From Crossiella sp. S99.2 (GTDB taxonomy: Bacteria > Actinomycetota > Actinomycetes > Mycobacteriales > Pseudonocardiaceae): a DNA stretch of 64,000 nt. A program made the translations under genes and the position numbers. The DNA lies in the NCBI RefSeq assembly GCF_023094165.1, contig NZ_JALMDK010000004.1, positions 620,001-684,000 on the forward strand, in the 5' to 3' direction. A model generated the notes under the pieces. The model saw nothing but the letters and a program-made list of their open reading frames with translations, was not told the DNA's origin and did not search any database. Positions 52,850 to 60,443 of this stretch are shown one piece after another (position 1 is the first letter of the stretch; every line of letters begins with the position of its first letter).

Positions 52850-53434
52850 TTGCCGGACTGGCCTTATGTGCCACCGGATGGCTGGACCGCGGCTGATCTG
52901 GACCGGATCAGCCGCGACGGGCTGTGCGGCGAACTGGACGCGCTCAAGCACATCGAGCTGGTCGACGGGGAGCTGATCGTCTGGGCACCGCAGACGGAGT
53001 TCCACCGCCGGGTTGTGGAGCGACTGCGGAATGAGCTGGAACGCCAGGCGCCGCCGGAGCTGACCGCGACCCGGGAGATGGACGTGGTGCTCGGGTCGCG
53101 CCAGCGCCCGTGCCCGGACGTCTCCGTGGTGACCGCCGCGTCCGCCGATGATCTCGCTCGGACCTTCTACCTGCCCGAGGACGTGCTGCTGGTGGTCGAG
53201 GTGGTGTCGAAGTCCTCGGAGATCAGGGACCGGGAGACCAAGCCCCGCCGCTACGCCGAGGCCGGGATCGCGCACTTCTGGCGGGTGGAGAACCACGCCG
53301 GCGCGCCGGTCGTCTACGTCTACGAGCTGGATCCCGCCAGCCGCTCGTATGCGTTGACCGGGATCTTCCACGACCAGCTCGGGTGCCGGGTGCCGTTCCC
53401 GGTCGACATCCAGCTGGACGCGCTCGTTCGCTGA
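52850..53434 (+). CDS. Uma2 family endonuclease (PD-(D/E)xK fold)
   Basis: The 194-aa protein shows the Uma2 pattern: KHIELVDGELIVWAPQTEFHRRVVERLRNELERQAP, the catalytic PDVSVVT segment, then VLLVVEVVSKSSEIRDRETKPRRYAEAGIAHFWRVEN with the E and K of the nuclease core. These genes are numerous in actinobacteria and cyanobacteria and often mobile; cellular role is unclear. Start is TTG 52850, with GTG 52868 as alternative. It directly follows the helicase stop. Confidence 0.85.
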   Translation: MPDWPYVPPDGWTAADLDRISRDGLCGELDALKHIELVDGELIVWAPQTEFHRRVVERLRNELERQAPPELTATREMDVVLGSRQRPCPDVSVVTAASADDLARTFYLPEDVLLVVEVVSKSSEIRDRETKPRRYAEAGIAHFWRVENHAGAPVVYVYELDPASRSYALTGIFHDQLGCRVPFPVDIQLDALVR

Positions 53435-53480
53435 CCCTGACGGGTGCGTGGTGACCGCGCCCGGATATCGCTACCCTCGG

Positions 53481-53492
53481 TCACACCTGTGA
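53481..53492. promoter_or_regulatory. TCACA-CC-TGTGA palindrome before the EACC1-caspase operon
   Basis: TCACACCTGTGA is a perfect palindrome, 25 bases before the TTG start of the first conflict-system gene. The 83-bp gap 53435-53517 is the only place for that operon's own promoter. The regulator is unknown. Confidence 0.4.
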
Positions 53493-53517
53493 TCGAACCG
53501 CTACGGGGGGTGGCGAA

Positions 53518-53904
53518 TTGGGTGCGACGGTGACCGCGGACGGGCCGGATGCCGCGGAGCAGCTCCGGTACCTGCACGAGTGGCTGGGCGAGGTCGGTGA
53601 GTTGCGCGGCCGGGTGAGCCTGGACGAGCGGCCGCCGGAGCCGGGCACGCTGGGGCCGGTGGTGGACGCGCTGGTGGTGGCGCTGGGGCCGGCGGGGGCG
53701 GCGACCGCGTGTGCGGCCGCGGTGCTGGCCTGGTTGCGGACCCGGCGGGGGCGGGTGCGGATCAAGGTGACGTTGCCGGGGCGACGGTCGGCGGAACTGG
53801 ACGCGGAGAAGGTCGCCAAGCTGGACGCCGCCGCGCTGCAGCAGCTGGCGGCACAGCTCGCGGCAATGCTGGAGCAGGGGGAACTGCCTCCCGGCGACCG
53901 GTGA
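53518..53904 (+). CDS. EACC1-like effector-associated constant component
   Basis: The 128-aa protein has a short N-terminal domain (AEQLRYLHEWLGEVGELRGRVSL), a membrane-like or hydrophobic segment (VVDALVVALGPAGAATACAAAVLAWLRTRR) and a basic beta strand with a helix (RVRIKVTLPGRRSAELDAEKVAKLDAAALQQLAAQL). This is the layout of EACC1 proteins, described by Aravind and colleagues as constant partners of nSTAND, caspase and WD40 conflict proteins. Start is TTG 53518. Its TGA overlaps the caspase gene GTG. It probably tethers or signals to the large partner. Confidence 0.8.
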   Translation: MGATVTADGPDAAEQLRYLHEWLGEVGELRGRVSLDERPPEPGTLGPVVDALVVALGPAGAATACAAAVLAWLRTRRGRVRIKVTLPGRRSAELDAEKVAKLDAAALQQLAAQLAAMLEQGELPPGDR

Positions 53905-56900
53905 CCGGGCTGGCCGGTGCCGGTGTGCGGGTGCTGCTGATCGGCACCGGCACCCACCGGGGGCCGACCCTGACCTCGGTGCCCTCGGTCGCGCCCACGC
54001 TCGCGGATCTGCGTGCGATGCTGCACGAGCGGTGTGGGGTGGGACCCGACCAGGTGCGGGTGCTGCTTGATCCGCCGGACGCCCAGGCCATGGCGCTGGC
54101 GGTGACCGAGGCCGCGCAGCGGGCGGAGACCGTGCTGCTGGTCTGGTTCATCGGGCACGGGCTGCTCGGGCCGGGCGGCGAGTTGTACCTGGCGGCCAGC
54201 GGCACCGACCAGCTCGTCCCCGGGCTGGCCGAGCACCAGGCGCTGTCCTTCGGCACGTTGCGCCAGGCCCTCGGCGCCAGCCGGGCGGCCTCGGTGGTGG
54301 TTGTGCTGGACTGCTGCTTCTCCGGGCGGGTCTCGCTGGGGGCCTCCGGGCCCGCGTTCACCCTGGCACCCGCGCACGGCATGTACCTCATCGGCTCGGC
54401 CGAGCAGCTCGCGCTCGCGCCGCCGGAGGCCCGGCACACCGCGTTCACCGGTGCCTTCCTCGACCTGCTCACGCACGGCGACCCGCGCGGACCGCACCAG
54501 CTGACCCTGGACGCGGTCTACGACGCGGTGTTCCGCGCCATGCGGGAACGGCAACGGCCGTTGCCACGACGGCAGGCGGGCGACCGCTCCGGCGGCCTGG
54601 TCATCGCGCCGAACCCCGCCGCGCCCGTGCCCCCGCAACCCGGCCTGGCGGAACCGCCGGATCCGGGGCGCTGTCCCTATCCGGGTCTGGCCGCCTTCGG
54701 CGCCGAGGACGCCGGGCTGTTCCACGGGCGGGACCGGATGATCGCCGGACTGCTCGCCGCGGTGTCGGCCGCCGCCGAACCGGGCCGGGCGGGACTGGCC
54801 GCGCTGGTCGGACCGTCCGGCTCCGGCAAGACCTCGCTGTTCAACGCCGGACTGCTGGCCGCACTGCACCGCGACGGCCTGCCCGGCCTGCCCGGTTCGG
54901 CGAGCTGGCCGGTGCTCCGGTTCACCCCGGGCGCCAGCCCGCTGAACAGGCTGGCGGCCCAGCTGGACGCCGCACCGGAGGCCGCCGACCTGCGCGCGGA
55001 CCCGACCGGTGCCACCGACCTGGCCGACCGCCTGCTGGCCGATCGGCCCGGCGCGCGGCTGCTGGTGCTGATCGACCAGTTCGAGGAACTGTTCACGCTC
55101 TGCCCCGACCCAGCCGAACGCGCCGCGTTCCTGGACGCGGTCAGCGTCCTCGCCGCACCGCCACGCGGGGTGGTGGTGTTCGCGCTGCGGGCGGACTTCT
55201 ACGGCCAGGCCGCCGCGCACCCGGAACTACTCGCTGCCCTGCGCGACCGCCAGCTCCTGATCGAACCGATGACCGCCGCGGAGCTGCGCGCAGCCATCGA
55301 AGCCCCCGCCACCGCCGCCGGACTGGCCCTGGATGACGGCCTCGCCGACGTGATCCTGCACGAACTCGGCACCGCCGACAGCGCGCTGCCGCTGCTCTCG
55401 CACGTGCTGTGGGCGACCTGGCGGCAACGCAGCGGCTCCCGGCTGACCGTGCGCGGCTACCGGGCCTCCGGCGGTATCGCCCAGGCCATCGCCACCACCG
55501 CCGAACAGGTCTACACCGAACTGGACGAGCCGGGCCGGGAGGCCGCCCGACGACTGCTCCCCCGCCTGGTCCGGGTCAGCCCCGACTCGGTGGACACCGC
55601 CCGCCCGGTCGAGTTCGCCGCCCTGGTGCACGGCCTGCCCGACCCGGCCGCCGCCCAGCAGGCCATCAACCGGCTCACCGCGGCCCGCCTGCTCACCCTG
55701 GACCGCGACACCGCCCGCCTCAGCCACGAGGTGCTGCTGCGGGCCTGGCCGAGGCTGCGCGAGTGGGTGGACGCCGACCGCGACTGGCTGCACGCCCACC
55801 AGCAACTCAGCACCGACGCCACCGCCTGGGACCGGTCCGACCGCGATCCTTCGTTGCTGTACCGGGGAAACCGCCTGGCCGCCATCCGCGGCCGGGCGGC
55901 GGAATCCCGCACCGACACCGCCGACCTGGAACCCGTGCTCGCCGAGTTCATGACCGCCTCCTGGGACGACGAACGCCGCGGCGTCCGGCGCAGACGGCGC
56001 GTGGTCGCCTTCCTCGCGGTGCTGGTGCTGCTGGCCTCGACCGGCCTGATCGGCGCGATCGTGTTCCAGCGCCAGGCCACCCAGGCCCAGGACCGCGACC
56101 TGGCCCGCTACCTCGCCACCGAGGCGGAGGCGCAACGCGAGCGGCAACCCGGCCTGGCCAAGCAGCTGAGCCTGCTCGCCTACCGGATCGACGCGGAGGC
56201 CGGCCGCGGCGCGGTGCTGAGCAGCCTGCACACCCCCGGCGTGCTCAACCACGGCGAACCCGCCACCGACGTCGTACCCAGCGCGGACGGCCGGGTCCTG
56301 GCCATCGCCACCAGCGACGCGATCCTGCTCCGGGGCCCGGACGCCCCAATGCGAGTGTCCAACCGGCGAACCGGGCTGATCGCCCTCAACCGCAACGGCT
56401 CTGTGCTCGCCGCGGCCGGACAAGCCGAGTCGCAGACCATCCGACTGTGGGACCGCGCCAAGCCGGACCAGCCCCGGGAACTCACCGCCCCCGGCCCGGT
56501 CACCGCACTCGCACTGGGCACGGACCGCGAGATCCTGTACGCGGGCACCAACTCGGGCGAGATCGCGGTCTGGGATCTCGGCGATCCGGCTGCCCCCAAA
56601 CCCTTGCCATCACTGCGTGGGCACACCGGTTTCGTGGACTCGCTGGCCGTGTCGGCCCAGCGGGGCCTGCTCGCCAGCGCGAGCGCCGACGGTCAGGTCA
56701 AGCTCTGGGACGCCTCGGGCGGGCAGCTTTTCTCCTTCGCTGGAAAGAAGATCAGCGAATCCGACCGCAAGTCACCGCAACCCTGGCACCGCGTTGCCTT
56801 CGACCCGACCGGGCGTCTGCTGGCCACTCCGGGCGATCTGCGGGCTGCCCCGCACCTGTGGCAGCTCGACGATCCACGCGCACCCCGGCCAGTGGATTCG

Positions 56901-58274
56901 AGCGTCGGTCCGAGGAACTCCTGCCTCGGCGGCTACGGTCCTCGGTCCGTGGCGTTCAGCCCGTCGGACAAGCATCTCGTCATGCTGTGCGACAACAAAT
57001 GGCACCTGCTGAAGTACAACTCCGGGGCGATCGCCTCGGGCGCCTCGCAGGAGTTGGACGTGTTCCTGCGGCCAGGGCCGGTCGTGTTCGATCCCCAGGG
57101 CGGCAAGCAATTGCTCCAGGCCACCGCCAACGGCGTCTACGCCTGGGGACTGTCCAATCCGGACCAGCCAGGGGCGCTGGGGGCGTTGCCGTTGTCCTAC
57201 CTGGCCTGGGGCGATCTCGTGTTCCGGTCCGACGGCCGACGGCAGCTCGTCCTGCTGCAGGACGCGGCGTCGATCGGCCTCTGGGAGGTCACCGACCTGG
57301 CCCGCCCGAAGATCGTCGGGACAATTCCCGTCCCCAGAAGGAACATCGCCATCGAGGCCGATCTCAGCCCGGACGGCGCGGTCATCGCCGCGGCAGAACT
57401 GGTCGATGACCAGCGTATGGTCCTCCGCCTGCGCGATACGAAGGCCACCGGCCTGCCGGTGCTGGGCGCGATCGAGGGGATCGCCAACGAGGTGCCGGAG
57501 GTGGAATTCCACCCGGCCAGGCCAATTCTCGCCGTGTCCGACCACAGCATCGGGCCGCACGGCACCCGCGCGCCGTCCACAGTCCGGCTGTACGACATCG
57601 CCGATCCCCGGCGACCGCGGCAACTCGCCCAACTGCCGTTCGAGGCCGCCGAGCTGGGGTTTTCCCCGGACGGCAGAACGCTGATCGCGGATGTCCGGGT
57701 CGACGGGGAACGTCAGTTGCGGGGCTGGGATCTCACCGACCCGGCGCAGCCGACCGAACTGTGGCGGCTCCCCTTGCCCTCGGACGCGCGGGTTCCGACC
57801 TTCGGGATGCGGCCGGACGGCAAGCTGCTCGCGGTCTCCGCCAACAACGATCTGCGCCTGTGGCGGGTGGAACAACGGCGGCCAGTCGGTGACCCGATCA
57901 GCGTGACCGCGATCAACTCGGCCGGGGGGTCGCTGGCGTTCAGCCCGGATGGCACCCAGCTCGCGCTCTACGTTCGGCACCGCGACAGCGAGAGTGCCGG
58001 GTACCGGCCTGAAGTGTGGAACGTGAGCGATCCCAGCCTCCCGCAGCGCCAGTTCTACCTGCCTGGCAAGAAGATCGTTCTAGCCGAGTCACTCGCGTTC
58101 AGCCCGGACGGCCGGGTCCTCGCGGTCACCCGCTCCGGCGACGCCGTCGACTTCTGGAGCACCGACCCGGAACACATCCTCGGCACCCTCTGCGACTCCG
58201 TCGGCGACCCGATCACCCAGCAGCAATGGGACCGCTACCTCCCGGACCGCCGCTACGAACCCCCCTGCCGCTGA
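53901..58274 (+). CDS. Caspase - nSTAND1 NTPase - TM - WD40 conflict protein
   Basis: The 1,457-aa protein has four parts. Residues 1-190: caspase-like peptidase, with His86 in WFIGHG and Cys139 in VVVLDCCFSG. Residues 258-560: nSTAND1 NTPase, with PYPGLAAFGAEDAGLFHGRD, Walker A GPSGSGKTS (304-312) and Walker B LLVLIDQFEELF (387-398). About 700-722: membrane helix (VVAFLAVLVLLASTGLIGAIVF). From ~775: WD40 beta-propeller repeats such as LASASADGQVKLWDASG and SLAFSPDGRVLAVTRSGDAVDFW. This matches bacterial NTP-regulated self-killing systems in which the propeller senses and the caspase cuts. GTG 53901 overlaps the EACC1 stop; the open frame upstream is shadow. The target is unknown. Confidence 0.9.
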   Translation: MTGLAGAGVRVLLIGTGTHRGPTLTSVPSVAPTLADLRAMLHERCGVGPDQVRVLLDPPDAQAMALAVTEAAQRAETVLLVWFIGHGLLGPGGELYLAASGTDQLVPGLAEHQALSFGTLRQALGASRAASVVVVLDCCFSGRVSLGASGPAFTLAPAHGMYLIGSAEQLALAPPEARHTAFTGAFLDLLTHGDPRGPHQLTLDAVYDAVFRAMRERQRPLPRRQAGDRSGGLVIAPNPAAPVPPQPGLAEPPDPGRCPYPGLAAFGAEDAGLFHGRDRMIAGLLAAVSAAAEPGRAGLAALVGPSGSGKTSLFNAGLLAALHRDGLPGLPGSASWPVLRFTPGASPLNRLAAQLDAAPEAADLRADPTGATDLADRLLADRPGARLLVLIDQFEELFTLCPDPAERAAFLDAVSVLAAPPRGVVVFALRADFYGQAAAHPELLAALRDRQLLIEPMTAAELRAAIEAPATAAGLALDDGLADVILHELGTADSALPLLSHVLWATWRQRSGSRLTVRGYRASGGIAQAIATTAEQVYTELDEPGREAARRLLPRLVRVSPDSVDTARPVEFAALVHGLPDPAAAQQAINRLTAARLLTLDRDTARLSHEVLLRAWPRLREWVDADRDWLHAHQQLSTDATAWDRSDRDPSLLYRGNRLAAIRGRAAESRTDTADLEPVLAEFMTASWDDERRGVRRRRRVVAFLAVLVLLASTGLIGAIVFQRQATQAQDRDLARYLATEAEAQRERQPGLAKQLSLLAYRIDAEAGRGAVLSSLHTPGVLNHGEPATDVVPSADGRVLAIATSDAILLRGPDAPMRVSNRRTGLIALNRNGSVLAAAGQAESQTIRLWDRAKPDQPRELTAPGPVTALALGTDREILYAGTNSGEIAVWDLGDPAAPKPLPSLRGHTGFVDSLAVSAQRGLLASASADGQVKLWDASGGQLFSFAGKKISESDRKSPQPWHRVAFDPTGRLLATPGDLRAAPHLWQLDDPRAPRPVDSSVGPRNSCLGGYGPRSVAFSPSDKHLVMLCDNKWHLLKYNSGAIASGASQELDVFLRPGPVVFDPQGGKQLLQATANGVYAWGLSNPDQPGALGALPLSYLAWGDLVFRSDGRRQLVLLQDAASIGLWEVTDLARPKIVGTIPVPRRNIAIEADLSPDGAVIAAAELVDDQRMVLRLRDTKATGLPVLGAIEGIANEVPEVEFHPARPILAVSDHSIGPHGTRAPSTVRLYDIADPRRPRQLAQLPFEAAELGFSPDGRTLIADVRVDGERQLRGWDLTDPAQPTELWRLPLPSDARVPTFGMRPDGKLLAVSANNDLRLWRVEQRRPVGDPISVTAINSAGGSLAFSPDGTQLALYVRHRDSESAGYRPEVWNVSDPSLPQRQFYLPGKKIVLAESLAFSPDGRVLAVTRSGDAVDFWSTDPEHILGTLCDSVGDPITQQQWDRYLPDRRYEPPCR

Positions 58275-58328
58275 CACTGTCACACAAGTCACCGTAGACA
58301 CTCCGTCCAACCATTGTACATTTCGTCC

Positions 58329-58679
58329 ATGACCGATGAGCACCCCTACTCGACCGCGTTCCGCAGTGGCGACCTGGTCGCCGTGTCCGGCCGACTCGGC
58401 GTCAGCGAGCCCGGCGTCCTGGTGCCCGGCGGGTTCGCCGCCGAGTGCGCGCAGGCGTTCGCGAACCTGGACGAAGCGCTGGCCTCGGCGGGAGCGACGC
58501 GGGCGGATGTGGTGCAGGTGACCGCATATCTGACCGACATCGGCGACCGAGATGGACTCAACGCCGCCTTCGCCGGGTTCTTCGGCGAGCCGCGACCGGC
58601 GCGGACCTGTGTTGGGGTCGCGTCGTTGCCGTACGGGGCCTGCGTGGAGATCGACGCGCTGGCCCGGGTCCAGGGATGA
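58329..58679 (+). CDS. RidA family enamine/imine deaminase
   Basis: The 116-aa protein has the YjgF/RidA fold: YSTAFRSGDLVAVSGRLG, CAQAFANLDEALASAGATRADVVQVTAYLTDIGDRDGLNAAFAGFFG and the end PARTCVGVASLPYGACVEIDALARV with the conserved Arg. RidA hydrolyses the reactive enamine made by PLP dehydratases such as the one two genes on. ATG 58329 is followed by TGA overlapping the regulator ATG. First gene of a three-gene operon. Confidence 0.9.
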   Translation: MTDEHPYSTAFRSGDLVAVSGRLGVSEPGVLVPGGFAAECAQAFANLDEALASAGATRADVVQVTAYLTDIGDRDGLNAAFAGFFGEPRPARTCVGVASLPYGACVEIDALARVQG

Positions 58680-59311
58680 GCGGCGAGCGGGACGCGATTC
58701 TGGCCGCCCTCGAACCAGTCATGGACGGGATCGTGGCGACGTTCGGGGACTGCTGCGAGGTGGTGGTGCACGACTTCCGGCAGCCGGAGAACTCGGTGGT
58801 GGCCATCGCGGGCAGTGTCACGGGGCGCAGTGTCGGCGGGGCGATGAGTGAGATCGGGATGGGGTTGCTCGCCCAGGGCGACACGGCCGAGGACCAGCTC
58901 AACTACATCACCCGGACCGCGGCCGGGAAGATGGTCAAGTCGTCCACGATGTTGTTGCGGGACAGCGAGAATCTCGTGTTCGGCGCGTTGTGCGTGAACC
59001 TGGACCTCAGTGGGCTGACCCAGGTCCAGCAGTTGCTGGGCGGGCTGGCAGGAGTGGCCGCGCCGGTGGCCACCACCACGTTCGGGGATGACATCGACCT
59101 CGTCATCGATTCCATTGTGGACAGTCGACAGCTGGACCAGGGGCGGTCCTGGGCCGAGTTGAGCCGGGAGGAACGGCTCGCGTTGTTCCGGGATCTGGAG
59201 CAGCGCGGGGTGTTCGCGGTGCGGCGGGCGGTGCCGCGAGTGGCTGCCAGGCTGGGGATTTCGCGGGCTTCCGCCTACGCCTATCTCGCCGAGACCAAGG
59301 AGAACGCATGA
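58676..59311 (+). CDS. YheO/DauR-type PAS-like + HTH transcriptional regulator
   Basis: The 211-aa protein has an N-terminal YheO-like PAS domain (CCEVVVHDFRQPENSVVAIAGSVTGRSVGGAMSEIG, LVFGALCVNLDLS) and a C-terminal HTH (RAVPRVAARLGISRASAYAYLAET). Relatives such as DauR control D-amino-acid use. It sits between RidA and the dehydratase, overlapping both by four bases, so it likely senses the amino acid they consume. Confidence 0.87.
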   Translation: MSGERDAILAALEPVMDGIVATFGDCCEVVVHDFRQPENSVVAIAGSVTGRSVGGAMSEIGMGLLAQGDTAEDQLNYITRTAAGKMVKSSTMLLRDSENLVFGALCVNLDLSGLTQVQQLLGGLAGVAAPVATTTFGDDIDLVIDSIVDSRQLDQGRSWAELSREERLALFRDLEQRGVFAVRRAVPRVAARLGISRASAYAYLAETKENA

Positions 59312-60264
59312 GCACGTTGCCGGTTTCCCTCGCCGATGTCCGGGACGCCGCCGCGCGGCTGGCGGGGGTGGCACATCGGACGCCGGTGCTGCGCTCGCGT
59401 CAGCTGGACGCGATTGTCGGCGCCGAGGTGCACCTCAAGTGTGAGAACTTCCAGCGGATCGGGGCGTTCAAGTTCCGGGGCGCCTACAACGCGGTGTCGC
59501 GGTTGTCCGAAGCCCAGCTGCGCAAGGGAATCGCGGCCTACTCCTCGGGCAACCACGCCCAGGCGGTCGCGCTGGCCGCGCGGGAATTCGGCAGCACCGC
59601 GGTGATCCTGGTGCCCGAGGACACGCCACAGTCCAAAAAGGACGCCACCGCGGGCTACGGCGCGGAACTGGTGACCTACGACCGGTTCACCGGGGACCGG
59701 GTGGCCATCGGCAACAAGCTCGCCGCGGACCGCGGGCTCGCGTTGATCCCGCCGTACGAGCACCCGCACGTGATCGCCGGGCAGGGCACGGCCGCGCTGG
59801 AACTCCTGGAGGAGGTCGCGGAGCTGGACACCGTGCTCACCCCGATCGGCGGGGGTGGGTTGATCGCGGGCAGCGCGACCGCGGCCAAGGGGATCTCGCC
59901 CGGGATCCGGGTGGTGGGTGTGGAACCCGAGGCCGGGGACGACACCCGGCGGTCGTTGCTGGCCGGTGAGCGGGTCCAGATCCCGGTGCCGCGGACCATC
60001 GCGGACGGGCAGGCGGCGGAGATCCCCGGCGAGCTGACCTTCTCCATCAACCGGCACCTCGTCGACGAGGTGGTGCTGGTCAGCGATGACGAGATCCGGG
60101 CGGCGATGCGGTTCGCGTTCGAGCGGTTGAAGATCGTGCTGGAACCGAGTGGGGCGACGCCGCTGGCCGCGTTGATGACCGGGAAACTGGCTGGGGCACA
60201 ACGGGTCGGCGCGATCCTCTCCGGCGGGAACATCGATCCGGAGCGGTTCGCCAGCCTGCTCTAG
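59308..60264 (+). CDS. Threonine/serine or 3-hydroxyaspartate ammonia-lyase (PLP)
   Basis: The 318-aa PLP fold-II enzyme binds cofactor at Lys55 in NFQRIGAFKFRGAYNA. SSGNHAQAVALAA and the phosphate-binding loop GGGGLIAGS are present. It lacks the regulatory ACT domain of biosynthetic threonine deaminase, so it is catabolic: threonine dehydratase, serine racemase/dehydratase or 3-hydroxyaspartate dehydratase. With RidA to clear the enamine and a YheO-type sensor, degradation of a hydroxy-amino acid is likely. Its TAG stop is in the inverted-repeat element 60261-60443. Confidence 0.88.
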   Translation: MSTLPVSLADVRDAAARLAGVAHRTPVLRSRQLDAIVGAEVHLKCENFQRIGAFKFRGAYNAVSRLSEAQLRKGIAAYSSGNHAQAVALAAREFGSTAVILVPEDTPQSKKDATAGYGAELVTYDRFTGDRVAIGNKLAADRGLALIPPYEHPHVIAGQGTAALELLEEVAELDTVLTPIGGGGLIAGSATAAKGISPGIRVVGVEPEAGDDTRRSLLAGERVQIPVPRTIADGQAAEIPGELTFSINRHLVDEVVLVSDDEIRAAMRFAFERLKIVLEPSGATPLAALMTGKLAGAQRVGAILSGGNIDPERFASLL

Positions 60265-60443
60265 GCAAGTCCACACCGCACCGGCGTGTTGGCCGTTGTC
60301 GTACCTAGTCTTGGCCGAACTCGTACCACTTGGGCCAACTGGTACGCCCACTTGGGCCAAACTGGCGTACCAGTTTGGCCAACTCGCCGTCCACAACGGC
60401 CAACACGTCGTCCGGAACGGCCAACACGATGGTGCTTGCCTAG
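60261..60443. repeat. 183-bp inverted-repeat element of the 22-bp repeat family, with both stop codons
   Basis: The ends are CTAGGCAAG (60261-60269) and its complement (60435-60443), with a second pair CGTGTTGGCCGTT inside. Between them lie 22-bp units at 60311, 60330, 60352 and 60374, beginning TTGGGCCAACTGG-type, as in mceE. The left end gives the TAG of the ammonia-lyase gene, and the right end the TAG of the convergent permease gene. It may work as a transcription terminator or be a mobile palindromic element. Confidence 0.75.

Noticed and set aside
53709..53900. Extension of the caspase frame upstream of 53901
   Set aside because: It overlaps EACC1 in another frame and is Gly/Arg low complexity; the GTGA overlap marks the true start.
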